A stretch of 64,000 bases of DNA. It comes from an uncultured Muribaculaceae bacterium. GTDB taxonomy: Bacteria; Bacteroidota; Bacteroidia; Bacteroidales; Muribaculaceae. The translations under genes and the position numbers were made by a program. The notes below the pieces were generated by a model. It saw only the letters and a program-made list of their open reading frames with translations. It was not told the origin of the DNA and did no database searches. The stretch lies in contig CAJUCW010000014.1 in assembly GCA_910585275.1 (NCBI GenBank), forward strand, positions 29,927 through 93,926, in the 5' to 3' direction. This document shows positions 51,313 to 61,289 of this stretch, piece after piece. The stretch's first letter is position 1, and each line of letters starts with the position of its first letter.

Positions 51313-53697
51313 TTATTTCCCGAAGTAAATTCTTACTTTTCCATAGAATGCGCGTCCGGCCTTTTGCAGGCTGAAATTGTCATACAATCGCGCGTTCGTG
51401 AAATTACGGCATTCGAACGAGAAATTATATCTCCCTTTTTTGATGCCGTATGACAAGGTTAGATTGTGTGCGAATTGGTTAGGCACCATATAGTCGCTGT
51501 TGTTAGAGCCTATGTTTGCTGTGTAGTAGCAGAATTTGTGGGTATATTGGTTGTCGTAGGTAACGGTCAATACGTTCCCCTTTCTGCCAAGTCCGTGCCA
51601 GTAAAAGTTGACGTCGGAGTCCGCGAACATGTATGGAAGGTTGGGCATACGCTCCTTATAGGAAATGTTGGGCGCGGTGCCACCTTGTGCCGTGGACATA
51701 TTGTCGCGCACGTTCATCTGGGTGAAGTTGCCTCCTACGCTCAGCCATTCCGAGAAGCTATAGCGGGCCGACACGCTGAATCCTTTTGTATCGACTTTGC
51801 CGTAGTTCACATAGGTGGCAGCCGATTTTCCACCGCTTAAGGCCAGTATGTTGCGCTGTATATAGTCGCGCGTATCGCGGTAGATGAATCCAGCTTCCAC
51901 ATACACTATATTGCTCCCGAACATGGCGTTGTAGCTTAGGTTGAGATTGACGTTGTGGCTGGCTTCCGGGCGTAGCGATATGTCGCCAACTTCAAGGTCT
52001 TCGTCGCCAAACATCTCTTCGATTGTGGGCAGACGGTAGGCCTTTTCGTAAGATGCCTTGAGCTGGAACCCGAGCGGCATGAACCACGTGCCGGCGGCGC
52101 CATATCCGAAATAATCTATCGAGCGCGACGTAAGTTCATATACGTCTTGCGCCGAAGAGGTGGCCATCGGGCCCGACACATACTGGTGGTATTGTTTCCC
52201 GAACAAAGAAAAACTCAGTCTGCTGTCGGGCATATATCGGTAGGAAACGCCCGCTATGTTCTTGCTCGTCACCTTTGAGTATTCATCGCGCGAGGGTGGG
52301 GTGGTCAGTAAGTCTTCGTTCGAACGGTTGAATGCGTTGAAAACGTCGTTGATGGTGAAAAGATGTTTTTCGCCAAGCCTGTAGTTGGCTGTAAAGGCGG
52401 CCGACCAGTTGTTGTTGATAGCTTTCGAGAGCTGATAAGATTGTTCTCCCGGCGAATTCAGTCTGTCGGTTTCCTCTCGCCAGTTATATTTCAACGAGGC
52501 GGTATCGACGTTGGTCGTGATGTCACGGTTATAGTTGGCGTTGAAAGAAACGTCGAGCCCTTTGGTGAGAAGATCTCTTTTGCCGTATTCTACCGAAGGC
52601 ATTAGCGAATGTCCGTGGCGGTGTTTTTGGCCATAGACTATTTCCTGGCGTACGCCTGTCTGGATTTCTTTATATACATGCGAGTAATTCAATCCCACCA
52701 TAAGGCGGTCGGCCCAGGGTTTGTTTACGAAGCCTGCTTTTGCGATTACCGCTTCGTTGTGGTAGGTGTCGTTGAAGCGGCGCACATGTTCCGGCTTCTT
52801 TCGGTTTATTGCCCCCGTTTTGAAATCTTCCACCGGCGAATCAACCCAGTAGTCGTTGTCGGAATAATTCTGGAAGGCGTTTATCTCATATTTGAAACCG
52901 TTCCCGAGGGTCTGACCGAAGTTTACGTATGATTTATGCGTGTTGAATGAGCCGAATGAATATGAGGCATCCACAAACCAGCTGCGTTGCCGTCGGGGGG
53001 TGACTATATTGATGACCCCGCCGATTGCATCCGCGCCGAACCCTACGGGCACCACCCCTCTGTAAACTTCAATTCGGTCGGCGAAATTCACCGGGATGTT
53101 GTTCAGGCCGAAAGAACTCCCCACACCCTCCTGCGGCACTCCGTCGATGAAGACTTTCACGTGTTTGCCGCTGAAGCCGTCCATTGTCACCGCCATGTCG
53201 GAACCCACTCCGCCGCTTTCGCGTATTTTCATGCCTGGGGCTTTCGCCAGGGCTTCGCTCAAGGTTTTGGTGGTGTTGACGAGTTCCTGCGTATTGACGG
53301 CGGTGGCGTTGAATGCCGAATTCTTGACTTTGCTCAGCTGGTTGCCGACGACGATGACTTCCGCAAGCTGTGCCACCGGTTTTAATTTCACGTTAAGCTT
53401 TACACGTTCGTTCCCTTTTATCATCACCGGCATTTCTTGTTTTTCAAAACCGCCCGATGAAAAGACTATGGTGTAGTTCCCTTCCGGGGCGTTTATATGA
53501 TAAAGCCCCTTTTCATTGGTGAAACCGGAAAAGGATGTGCCTTTCAGGAACACGGTGGCATATTCTATAGCTTCTCCGTCGGGCGAGAGCACCTTGCCGG
53601 AAACCATGCCTGAATTGTTTTGGGCTATCGAACTTATTGTCACCTGCAAAAACGCCATTAATAACAAAATATATCTTTTACCAAATGACATATACAT
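51313..53697 (-). CDS. xusA: XusA-like TonB-dependent siderophore receptor
   Basis: A 794-aa TonB-dependent receptor. Start at 53697 or at the ATG 53691; signal peptide ends near SSIAQ (~25). It has a CarboxypepD_reg domain (~28-115), a plug (~125-235, GVGSSFGLNNIPVNFADRIE, VVPVGFGADAIGGVINIVTP) and a 22-strand barrel with a FYGKVRIYFGK end. It imports ferric siderophore in concert with the lipoprotein and inner-membrane protein encoded downstream. A -7-like CAAAGTTC (53722-53729, minus strand GAACTTTG) lies upstream, but it is imperfect. No Fur-like site was recognised. Confidence 0.86.
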   Translation of the reverse strand: MYMSFGKRYILLLMAFLQVTISSIAQNNSGMVSGKVLSPDGEAIEYATVFLKGTSFSGFTNEKGLYHINAPEGNYTIVFSSGGFEKQEMPVMIKGNERVKLNVKLKPVAQLAEVIVVGNQLSKVKNSAFNATAVNTQELVNTTKTLSEALAKAPGMKIRESGGVGSDMAVTMDGFSGKHVKVFIDGVPQEGVGSSFGLNNIPVNFADRIEVYRGVVPVGFGADAIGGVINIVTPRRQRSWFVDASYSFGSFNTHKSYVNFGQTLGNGFKYEINAFQNYSDNDYWVDSPVEDFKTGAINRKKPEHVRRFNDTYHNEAVIAKAGFVNKPWADRLMVGLNYSHVYKEIQTGVRQEIVYGQKHRHGHSLMPSVEYGKRDLLTKGLDVSFNANYNRDITTNVDTASLKYNWREETDRLNSPGEQSYQLSKAINNNWSAAFTANYRLGEKHLFTINDVFNAFNRSNEDLLTTPPSRDEYSKVTSKNIAGVSYRYMPDSRLSFSLFGKQYHQYVSGPMATSSAQDVYELTSRSIDYFGYGAAGTWFMPLGFQLKASYEKAYRLPTIEEMFGDEDLEVGDISLRPEASHNVNLNLSYNAMFGSNIVYVEAGFIYRDTRDYIQRNILALSGGKSAATYVNYGKVDTKGFSVSARYSFSEWLSVGGNFTQMNVRDNMSTAQGGTAPNISYKERMPNLPYMFADSDVNFYWHGLGRKGNVLTVTYDNQYTHKFCYYTANIGSNNSDYMVPNQFAHNLTLSYGIKKGRYNFSFECRNFTNARLYDNFSLQKAGRAFYGKVRIYFGK

Positions 53698-53851
53698 AAT
53701 AATTCTACTTAGAAATTGTTATGCAAAGTTCGTCATTATGCCGCTGTCGGGAAATACCTTGGAATAGGTATTGAAAAATAATATAGTGTAAATCAATTCG
53801 TTGTAATTGCGGGTGAATTCTTTTAATTGGCGAAATTACCAATTTCGGTGG

Positions 53852-56800
53852 TTAATGCGCTCTTTTGCGGCGCGGCATTATCCTTTCGTGCAGATATTGG
53901 AAAACTACGAAAAACACCGGGACTATGAACAACAACGCCAGCGTGCCGAACAAAAGCCCTCCCACGGTGCCTACTCCTACCGATATGTTGCCGTTGGCCC
54001 CCACGCCCGTGGCGAACATCAAAGGCAACATACCGAACACCATCGTGGCCGATGTCATTATGATGGGGCGGAATCGCGCTTTCGCCGCCGAGATTGCCGA
54101 TGCCACGAGGCCGAGTCCTTCTTTTCTTCTTGCCGTGGCATATTCAGTCAGCAGGATGGCGGTCTTTGCCAAAAGTCCGATAAGCATTATCAATCCGATT
54201 TGCATATAGATGTTGTTTTCCAATCCCCACCAGCGCGCGAAAAGGAAGCTTCCCGCCAGCCCGAACGGCACAGCGGCTATCACGGCAAAGGGTATGGTGA
54301 GGCTTTCATATAAAGCGCATAAAATCAGATATATGAAAGCCAGACAGATGCTGAAGACAAGCACCGTCGTGTCGCCCGACGATGATTCTTCGCGCGACAT
54401 ACCACCGAATTCATAACCGAAACCGGTGGGAAGGTATTTCTCAGCCGTCTCTTTTATTGCCGCTATGGCTTCGCCCGAACTGTAGCCTTCACCTTGCTCC
54501 CCAAACACGGAAACCGACGGAAACAGGTTGAATCTCGACAGGCTTTCCGAACCATACACGCGGGTCAATGTGATGAAATTGTCGATAGGCGCCATCTCGC
54601 CTGTCGAAGTTCTCACAAAAATGCGTTTCAGCGACTCTGTGTCGAGCCTTGCCTCGGGCGATGCCTGCACCATTACGCGGTAAAGTTTCGTAAACCGGTT
54701 TAGATTCGACGAATAGCTTCCCCCGACATATCCCGAAAGTGCCGACAATACGTCGGAGGGTGAAACGTTGCGCTGAATGCATTTTACGGCATCCACTTCA
54801 ACCATATATTGGGGATATTTCGTGTCAAACGTCGTGTAGGCGCGCGAAATCTCGGGACGTGAATTAAGTGAGTCTATAAATGTGCGCGTAACATTTAGCA
54901 ATTCGTCGGTTGTCGCTCCTTTTCTGTCTTGCACATAGAGTTCGAAACCGCTCCCTGTGCCATATCCTGAAATCATCGGCATTTGAGAGGCGCGTATCTG
55001 TGCGTTGGTTATTCCGGAGGTCCTTTTGTAAATCTCTTTGATTACTGAGTTTATATCTTGTCCGGCGTCTTTCCGTTCGCTCCAGTCTTTAAGCCTTATG
55101 TTGAACGACCCGGCCGATGCCGATTGGTCGTGGCGCGCGTTTTTGCCTGCTACCCTTGAATAGATGCTTATTTCCGGGATGTCTTTTATGGCGGCTTCAA
55201 TTTCATCCATAATGGCGTCGGTTTCGGCAAGGTTCGAACCTGGCGCCACCTGCACGTTCAGGCTGATGGTGCCCATATCTTCTTGTGGCACGAGGCCTGT
55301 TTTCGTGGTCGTCATCAGCCACCATAGCCCTCCGGCCGACAAAGCGAACAATGCCAGGACCACCCATCTGTTTTTGAACAGAAACAATATTCCTGTGCGG
55401 TATTGTCCCACCACTGTGTTGAGCGAACGGTCGAACGCATAATGGAAGCGCTTCAGATAGCTCTTCTTTCCCCCTTCCGATTTGTCCGGACGCATGAGCA
55501 GTGCGCTTAGGGCGGGGCATAGCGTCATGGCGTTGATTAGAGATATTCCCACGGCTACGGCCATCGTCAATCCGAATTGTTTGTAAAAAGTGCCTGACGT
55601 GCCTCCCATAAAACACACCGGGATAAACACCGCCATAAACACCACCGTAGTGGTTATCAAGGCGGCCGACAGACCTCCCATGGCCCCCACCGTGGCAGTG
55701 TAGGGATCTTGCTCTCCGCCGTCGAATTTAGCCTGAACGGCTTCCACCACCACAACCGAGTCATCCACTACCGTGCCGATTACAAGCACGATTGCGAACA
55801 ACGTGAGCATATTGAGCGTGAACCCTACCGCGTAAAGGAAAGCGAAAGTGCCGATGAGCGATACGATAATAGAAATCGAAGGTATGAGGGTGGCGCGCCA
55901 ATCGTGTAGAAACAGATAGACAATCAGGATTACGAGAATCAACGCAATTACAAGGGTTTCAATTACTTTGTAGATAGAGGCATCGAGAAAGTCTTTTGAA
56001 CTTTGTATATCCGTCAGAACCATTCCGGGAGTCAGGTTTTGCCTGATTTCGTCGAGTGTTTTGTCGATTTCGAGAATCACTTCGTTGGCATTTGACCCTG
56101 CCGTCTGGGCTATCATGGCGTTAGCTCCGGGGTGGCCGCTGGTCTGGCTCAACATGGCGTAGTTCACCGCCCCGAGTTCCACTGTAGCGATATCCTTCAG
56201 GCGAAGCACGTTGCCATCGGGAAGTGCCCTCACCACAAGGTTTTCGTATTCGTCCACGTTCTCATAACGTCCGCGATATTTAAGCACATATTGGAATGTG
56301 TTGGACGACTCTGCGCCCAGTGTGCCGGTTGGCGATTCTATGTTCTGGTCGGCAAGCACTTTGTCAATGTCGGCCGGCACCAATCCGTATTGCGACATCT
56401 TGTCGGGATCCAACCATATCCGCATGGCATATTCCGCACTGAAAATATTCACTTCCCCCACGCCGGATATTCGCGAAATCTGTGGCTCTATGTTGATTTT
56501 CATGTAGTTCGTCAGAAATTTCGCATCGTATGTGTCGTCGGGGCTGTATAGGGTGATTGATTTAAGGGTGCTGTTCTGGCGTTTTCTTACCGTTACTCCG
56601 CTTTTGGTCACTTCGGCAGGAAGCAGGCCTTGTGCCGATGCCACTCTGTTCTGCACGTTGACCACAGCCATATCCGCGTCGGTGCCTTGTTTGAAATAGA
56701 TGGTTATAGATGCGGTGCCGGTGTTGGTCGCCGTCGAGGTCATATACATCATGTCTTCCACTCCGTTCAAAGATTCCTCCAGTGGCACGATTACGCTCTT

Positions 56801-56977
56801 CAATACTGTCTCCGCATTTGCTCCTGTATAGGTGGCTGAAACCCTTACGGTCGGAGGCGCTATATTAGGGAATTGTTCGATTGGAAGTTGCAGCAATCCC
56901 AATATGCCGAGAATGACTATCAGCACTGAAATCACTCCGGCAAGCACAGGTCGGTCTATAAACGTTTTTACTGTCAT
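53852..56977 (-). CDS. RND-family multidrug efflux inner-membrane pump (AcrB-like)
   Basis: A 1041-aa HAE1-type RND transporter. The open frame begins at 57184, but the ATG at 56977 starts the conserved MTVKTFIDRPVLAGVIS N-terminus. Twelve membrane helices, two large periplasmic loops and the proton-relay helix 4 motif GTVVDDSVVVVEAV are clear, along with GISLINAMTLCPALSALLM. No membrane fusion protein or outer-membrane channel gene adjoins it, unlike most RND operons, so it must use partners elsewhere. Divergent from a LytS/LytTR pair, which may control it. Substrates unknown. Confidence 0.93.
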   Translation of the reverse strand: MTVKTFIDRPVLAGVISVLIVILGILGLLQLPIEQFPNIAPPTVRVSATYTGANAETVLKSVIVPLEESLNGVEDMMYMTSTATNTGTASITIYFKQGTDADMAVVNVQNRVASAQGLLPAEVTKSGVTVRKRQNSTLKSITLYSPDDTYDAKFLTNYMKINIEPQISRISGVGEVNIFSAEYAMRIWLDPDKMSQYGLVPADIDKVLADQNIESPTGTLGAESSNTFQYVLKYRGRYENVDEYENLVVRALPDGNVLRLKDIATVELGAVNYAMLSQTSGHPGANAMIAQTAGSNANEVILEIDKTLDEIRQNLTPGMVLTDIQSSKDFLDASIYKVIETLVIALILVILIVYLFLHDWRATLIPSISIIVSLIGTFAFLYAVGFTLNMLTLFAIVLVIGTVVDDSVVVVEAVQAKFDGGEQDPYTATVGAMGGLSAALITTTVVFMAVFIPVCFMGGTSGTFYKQFGLTMAVAVGISLINAMTLCPALSALLMRPDKSEGGKKSYLKRFHYAFDRSLNTVVGQYRTGILFLFKNRWVVLALFALSAGGLWWLMTTTKTGLVPQEDMGTISLNVQVAPGSNLAETDAIMDEIEAAIKDIPEISIYSRVAGKNARHDQSASAGSFNIRLKDWSERKDAGQDINSVIKEIYKRTSGITNAQIRASQMPMISGYGTGSGFELYVQDRKGATTDELLNVTRTFIDSLNSRPEISRAYTTFDTKYPQYMVEVDAVKCIQRNVSPSDVLSALSGYVGGSYSSNLNRFTKLYRVMVQASPEARLDTESLKRIFVRTSTGEMAPIDNFITLTRVYGSESLSRFNLFPSVSVFGEQGEGYSSGEAIAAIKETAEKYLPTGFGYEFGGMSREESSSGDTTVLVFSICLAFIYLILCALYESLTIPFAVIAAVPFGLAGSFLFARWWGLENNIYMQIGLIMLIGLLAKTAILLTEYATARRKEGLGLVASAISAAKARFRPIIMTSATMVFGMLPLMFATGVGANGNISVGVGTVGGLLFGTLALLFIVPVFFVVFQYLHERIMPRRKRAH

Positions 56978-56995
56978 GTCTGTATGATTTTTGCG

Positions 56996-57003
56996 CAAAG
57001 TTA
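56996..57003 (-). promoter_or_regulatory. Putative -7 box (TAACTTTG) for the RND pump
   Basis: The minus strand reads TAACTTTG, 18 nt before the start at 56977. It supports the shorter start. Confidence 0.6.
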
Positions 57004-57111
57004 ATGGATTGCACACTGTCGCCTTCCATGGCGTAGGACTCTTATTGATTAACGGCTTTGAAATGGTGGTCAATGGTAGTGGCCGCACTCCAATCAGAAA
57101 TAAAAAATGTT

Positions 57112-57119
57112 TAACTTTG
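57112..57119 (+). promoter_or_regulatory. Putative -7 box (TAACTTTG) for the LytS/LytTR operon
   Basis: TAACTTTG, 24 nt before the proposed TTG start at 57144. It makes the longer frame from 56991 untenable. Confidence 0.6.
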
Positions 57120-57143
57120 CATTGTAATAATAAAGAAGTTGTT

Positions 57144-58160
57144 TTGAAAAATCTTTCTCTATATATAGACCTTGCTTTCTGCATCGTTGTCTTGCCCTTG
57201 ATGACGCTGATTTTCCCTATAGAGCGATGGTTTCATAACTTTCCATGGTATGTCGTTTCCATCGGTGTATGGCTTTATTTCCTTTATTTTCTCAACAGAT
57301 TCCTCACCGTCCCTTATCTTTTCAGGAGGGGAAAGTGTTTCATGGCGGGCATAGCGATGGCGGTGCTCCCTTTCCTTGTCACTTATGTCATCTCCTGTGT
57401 GACGTTATATCCTCCGAAACCCAGCATCCATGATATGGGCATCGGTCGCGTATTTCCCAACATCCAGCAATACCAGCAGGCCGTATGGTCGCTTTTTATG
57501 ATTGTCGAGGCGTTCAGTTTTGCTGTTGGGCTACTTACCCAGACCAACATACAGCGCTCGCGCCGGCGTGCCGTCGAGTCAGAGAGGGATAAGGCGGAAA
57601 TAAGCCTCTATAAAGCCCAGATAAAGCCGCATTTCATGTTCAATACGCTTAATTCGCTATATGGATTGTTTCTGATGAAAGACGAAAACGCTCTCGCTTC
57701 ATTAGAAAAATTTATTTCGATGATGAGGTATATGCACACAACTTCGATGTGCGACTTTGTTCCTCTTTCGGAAGAGGTCGATTATATAAAGCAATACGTA
57801 GGCCTCCAGAAGCTTAGACTCAATGAAATGACTTCCGTAATTCTCGATGTTGATATAGCCGACAGTTCGCTGACCATCCCACCCATGCTGCTTGTGACGT
57901 TTGTTGAAAACTGCTTCAAGCATGGGGTTTCTCCTGTCGAAAAGGGTTGTATAAAGATGTGTTTGCGTGAGAAAGATGGTAAAATGGAATTTTTGACGAC
58001 CAACCATGTCTTCCCGGTCAAACGTATAGGAGGCGAACACATGGGAATCGATAATTGCCGGAAAAGACTCGGTCTCATCTATCCCGGCAAACATCAACTT
58101 GAAATAATTAACGAAGGCTCTTCCTTCAAAGTGAAATTGATAATTGATTTAAAGGCATGA
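57144..58160 (+). CDS. LytS/YehU-type sensor histidine kinase
   Basis: A 338-aa histidine kinase of the His_kinase family PF06580. Four membrane helices (~5-25, ~30-48, ~65-90, ~115-135) are followed by the phospho-acceptor box QIKPHFMFNTLNSL and a HATPase with TIPPMLLVTFVENCFKHG. The frame is open from 56991, but the promoter box at 57112-57119 implies initiation at TTG 57144 (KNLSLYIDL). Its stop overlaps the response regulator start in an ATGA arrangement, so the two are translationally coupled. The signal is unknown. Confidence 0.85.
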   Translation: MKNLSLYIDLAFCIVVLPLMTLIFPIERWFHNFPWYVVSIGVWLYFLYFLNRFLTVPYLFRRGKCFMAGIAMAVLPFLVTYVISCVTLYPPKPSIHDMGIGRVFPNIQQYQQAVWSLFMIVEAFSFAVGLLTQTNIQRSRRRAVESERDKAEISLYKAQIKPHFMFNTLNSLYGLFLMKDENALASLEKFISMMRYMHTTSMCDFVPLSEEVDYIKQYVGLQKLRLNEMTSVILDVDIADSSLTIPPMLLVTFVENCFKHGVSPVEKGCIKMCLREKDGKMEFLTTNHVFPVKRIGGEHMGIDNCRKRLGLIYPGKHQLEIINEGSSFKVKLIIDLKA

Positions 58161-58861
58161 TAAAATGTATAGCTATTGACGATGAACCGATAGCACTGAG
58201 TATCATTCAGGAATATTGTAAAAAATACGGTGACGTCGATTTGGAAACCTTTACGTCTCCGATTGCCGGTATGGAGCGGGTCCGCTTGGCACGTCCCGAC
58301 ATCGTTTTCCTCGACATTGAAATGAACTCCCACAACGGTGTGGCTCTTGCACGCGAACTGCCTGAAGGCACGTGCTTGATATTCACCACCGCATATTCGC
58401 AATATGCCCTCGACGGATTCGATGTCGATGCGGTGGATTTCCTTCATAAGCCCATTTTTTATCCGCGTTTTGAACGCGCCATGGAAAAGGCTCTTAAATG
58501 GCTCGACAAGAACCGGGAAGTCCATCCTCAGCAACGCGACACGATAACTTTAAAAGTGGAATATAAGAATGTGGTAATCGACACCGACGAAATCATGTTT
58601 GTCGAAGCCATGGACAATTATGTGAAAGTTTTCCGCCGCGGCATGCCCATGGTCTTGTCGCAGATTACGATGAAAGAAATGGAAGCCATGTTGCCTGCCG
58701 ATAAATTCAAGCGTGTCCACAGGTCGTTTATCGTCTCTCTGAAAGAAATCGACAAATTCTCCAACAGAAAAATTTATATGCGTAATTCCGACAGGCTCAT
58801 TCCCGTCGGCAGGAAATATATCGAGGAATTTAACAGCCTCTACAATATCATAAAGCAATAG
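58157..58861 (+). CDS. LytTR-family response regulator
   Basis: A 234-aa regulator with a receiver domain (IAIDDEPIALSI; phospho-acceptor D53 in VFLDIEMNS; K near 104 in HKPIFY) and a C-terminal LytTR DNA-binding domain (~135-230: VDTDEIMFVEAMDNYVKV, RVHRSFIVSLKEIDKF). Coupled to the kinase by a 4-nt overlap. Likely targets are nearby, the divergent RND pump and the PepSY-like gene downstream, by position only. Confidence 0.92.
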   Translation: MIKCIAIDDEPIALSIIQEYCKKYGDVDLETFTSPIAGMERVRLARPDIVFLDIEMNSHNGVALARELPEGTCLIFTTAYSQYALDGFDVDAVDFLHKPIFYPRFERAMEKALKWLDKNREVHPQQRDTITLKVEYKNVVIDTDEIMFVEAMDNYVKVFRRGMPMVLSQITMKEMEAMLPADKFKRVHRSFIVSLKEIDKFSNRKIYMRNSDRLIPVGRKYIEEFNSLYNIIKQ

Positions 58862-58944
58862 ATTATAATCTTGCAATGGATTAGAATCATAAATCCATAG
58901 ATTAAACCGAATCTGTTTTCTTGGTCTAACATGCAGAATGAAAT

Positions 58945-58990
58945 TGTAGGGACATGCATCCGGCATGTTTAATTATGCATTATGAATTGA
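58945..58990. repeat. Dispersed intergenic repeat (half unit) plus AT palindrome
   Basis: TTGTAGGGACATGCATCCGG and CATGTTT (hairpin ACATGC/GCATGT), then ATTATGCATTATGAATT. The same start as the MITE-like element at 40617 and the unit at 63714, but without the opposite end. Confidence 0.5.
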
Positions 58991-59023
58991 ATTAAATTGA
59001 ATCAAAAAATAATATCAAAAGAA

Positions 59024-59488
59024 ATGAAAAAATTTTTAAGCTTGATTCTCGTCATCGTGGCATCATCGGTGTCGGCGATGGTTTATGCCGGCACGCCCAT
59101 CAAACAGACCGAACTGCCCAATGCGGCACAGACCTTCTTGAGCAAACATTTCCCCGGCGACGCTGTCATAAAAGCTGAAAAAGACCAGGGACGTCGTGGC
59201 ATGGAATATGAGGTTGATCTCCAGAGCGGGGCGGAAATTGACTTCCGCGATAACGGTGACTGGAAAGAAGTTAAAGCTGCCCGTGGCAACGCGGTTCCTT
59301 CCGCCATAGTTCCTTCCGCTATCGCCAAATATGTTTCCGCAAATTTCAACGGCCAGTCAATCGTTGAGATTTCCCGTAAACGCGGAGGCTATGAAGTGGA
59401 GCTTTCGAACGGCACTGAACTCAAACTCACTGAAGATGCAAAACCGATGCCCGATCGCCAGGGCGGCGGTGGCAGCCGACGCCGTTAA
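59024..59488 (+). CDS. Secreted PepSY-like protein
   Basis: A 154-aa protein (ATG 59024) with a signal peptide ending near MVYAG (~22). The mature part has two PepSY-like repeats (PF11396 type): ELPNAAQTFLSKHFPGDAVI..EYEVDLQSGAEIDF and PSAIAKYVSANFNGQSIVEI..YEVELSNGTELKL. The C-terminus is Gly/Arg-rich (RQGGGGSRRR). Periplasmic; these proteins are common next to LytTR two-component systems in Bacteroidetes and may bind peptide or inhibit proteases. Located just after the response regulator, with its own bidirectional terminator. Confidence 0.82.
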   Translation: MKKFLSLILVIVASSVSAMVYAGTPIKQTELPNAAQTFLSKHFPGDAVIKAEKDQGRRGMEYEVDLQSGAEIDFRDNGDWKEVKAARGNAVPSAIVPSAIAKYVSANFNGQSIVEISRKRGGYEVELSNGTELKLTEDAKPMPDRQGGGGSRRR

Positions 59489-59553
59489 AATCCTTCGCCG
59501 GGCTTAAGCCGTGAATTAAGAAAAATAGGCGAGTCAAAAGCAATAAATAAGCA

Positions 59554-59591
59554 AAAGAGGGGAGCGGTTCACCAAAACCGCTCCCCTCTTT
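59554..59591. terminator. Bidirectional terminator between the PepSY-like gene and the efflux operon
   Basis: Perfect 16-bp arms (59554-59569 and 59576-59591) with a 6-nt loop. GC-rich stem with AAAG/CTTT at the base, then TGTTTT to the right. Confidence 0.8.
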
Positions 59592-59635
59592 GTTTTAAAG
59601 ACTTGTTTTCCAATCTCTCCGACAGCCTTGTTCCT

Positions 59636-61288
59636 TTACCGGGCCTTCGGGTCCGGTGATGCCGTCTCATATTGTCGGGCCGTCACAAAGCTTGTTTTTT
59701 CTTCAAGTCTTACGATCCTTCTGAATGTGCGTCTGATTGTTTTCCATTTAGGAAAGAATGCCGCCGGTTTCAGCGAGCTGTAGCTCAGCAGTATAATTGC
59801 CAGCGATGCAATCCCCACGATAAGCAGCCAGCCGTAAATCTCCTTCATCGAAACCACCAAAGCCTGCATCTGTACAAGTCCGGTAAGTTCACCGGTCGGG
59901 ATATGTGCCGTGGAAGGATTGAAATCGGTCAGCGTAGCCCCCAACAGCGAAGCGTTTTTAGCCATTGTGTGTCTTAGGAATTCCCCCACAATGGCGGGAC
60001 CGAACGTGGCCCCCATCACTGCTCCTGTGAAGCCGTTTACGGTCAGTGCCTGCGGAAATACCTGGAACGGCAGTCCGCTCTGCACGATAGAGGTCAGAAA
60101 CACGATAGAAATCACCACTGCGGCCGCTCCCCTGAAGAACAGAGGGATAAACAGCATCTCTTTCTCAACTCCATAATCTAAGAAGAAGTAGAAATATGCC
60201 AGATATACGGTGGCGAGGGCGAACCCTATTGCCGTCATAGTTTTGTATCTCCATTTGCGCAGTGCGAACGTGAAATAGGTGAAGCCGCAACCCACGACAA
60301 TGCCTGCGAATACATACCAGTTGAGGTCTATCAGGTTTGTTTCGTCGAAACCGAGTATGTTGGCGGCGTAGGTATGCTCAAATACGTGTTCGGTGGCTAT
60401 CAGCGTAAAAAACACGAGATATACGGCTGAGGCTCGTATCACGTTCCTGTTACGCATGGCCTGGAAGGAGATATAAGGATGATGGAGAAAGGAGGCCCGC
60501 CAAAGATTTATCGCCAGGCATACGAGGCCTAAAAGGGCAGCTCCCCGTATCTCGACGGCGTCCCACCAGTCGTAGAAATTGCCATAGACGCAGATGAATG
60601 TGAAGCACATCATGAAGCCGGCCCAAAGAATCGCCCCTATCCAGTCGATGCCCAAAAGGGGGATAAACATCGGGGCGCGCACCGGCTTTATTAGCACTGC
60701 CACCATCAACATCATCAATGCCAACGCCCCCGTCATTATCCATTGCATATACTCCCACTGGAAATGGAAGGCTGAATAGATGGTGGTTATGCCGATGAGT
60801 TGGATTGCGCCGTCAACCAGCAGATAGACGTAGCAGAAAAATATCGACATGTCTCTCACCGGGGTCAGCCAAAGTTGGATGGTTGAATTGCAGGCGAACG
60901 TGGCCTGCATCCTGAACCATCCGGCGATGAAACTGGTGCCTACAAGAAGGGGCATCGAGTCTGTATTGGCACAAATCAGGTTGGCGGCTATCAGCACTAT
61001 GCCTGACGAAAGAAGTTGCGTGCGGTTGGAGAATCGGAATTTTATACGGAACATTACCGCGAAATTCACGGCGAGACCTATCAGCGAGGCATATCCCGCC
61101 ATCAGTATGTCTTCCTGCATCAGTGCGGTGGTCCCCACCATGTCGGAGGCCGCCGCCATATACACGCCGCCTGAAAATTGGATTATGACTACAAAGAATA
61201 TGAAGAGCCACGGTTTCAGCCGGCGTGGGATGTAGTTGGCCACATCCGGTATGTCGAAGGGGCCTTGCGGAGCGTGCCAGTCTGCCAT
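59636..61288 (-). CDS. EmrB-like MFS efflux transporter (DHA2 family)
   Basis: A 550-aa major facilitator drug exporter of 14-helix DHA2 type. N-terminal region ADWHAPQGPFDIPDVANYIPRR precedes the first helix. Last gene of a three-gene minus-strand operon with a HlyD-family adaptor (1 nt upstream) and a TolC-type channel, together a tripartite exporter. Substrates unknown. Ends near the bidirectional terminator. Confidence 0.9.
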   Translation of the reverse strand: MADWHAPQGPFDIPDVANYIPRRLKPWLFIFFVVIIQFSGGVYMAAASDMVGTTALMQEDILMAGYASLIGLAVNFAVMFRIKFRFSNRTQLLSSGIVLIAANLICANTDSMPLLVGTSFIAGWFRMQATFACNSTIQLWLTPVRDMSIFFCYVYLLVDGAIQLIGITTIYSAFHFQWEYMQWIMTGALALMMLMVAVLIKPVRAPMFIPLLGIDWIGAILWAGFMMCFTFICVYGNFYDWWDAVEIRGAALLGLVCLAINLWRASFLHHPYISFQAMRNRNVIRASAVYLVFFTLIATEHVFEHTYAANILGFDETNLIDLNWYVFAGIVVGCGFTYFTFALRKWRYKTMTAIGFALATVYLAYFYFFLDYGVEKEMLFIPLFFRGAAAVVISIVFLTSIVQSGLPFQVFPQALTVNGFTGAVMGATFGPAIVGEFLRHTMAKNASLLGATLTDFNPSTAHIPTGELTGLVQMQALVVSMKEIYGWLLIVGIASLAIILLSYSSLKPAAFFPKWKTIRRTFRRIVRLEEKTSFVTARQYETASPDPKAR

Positions 61289-61289
61289 G

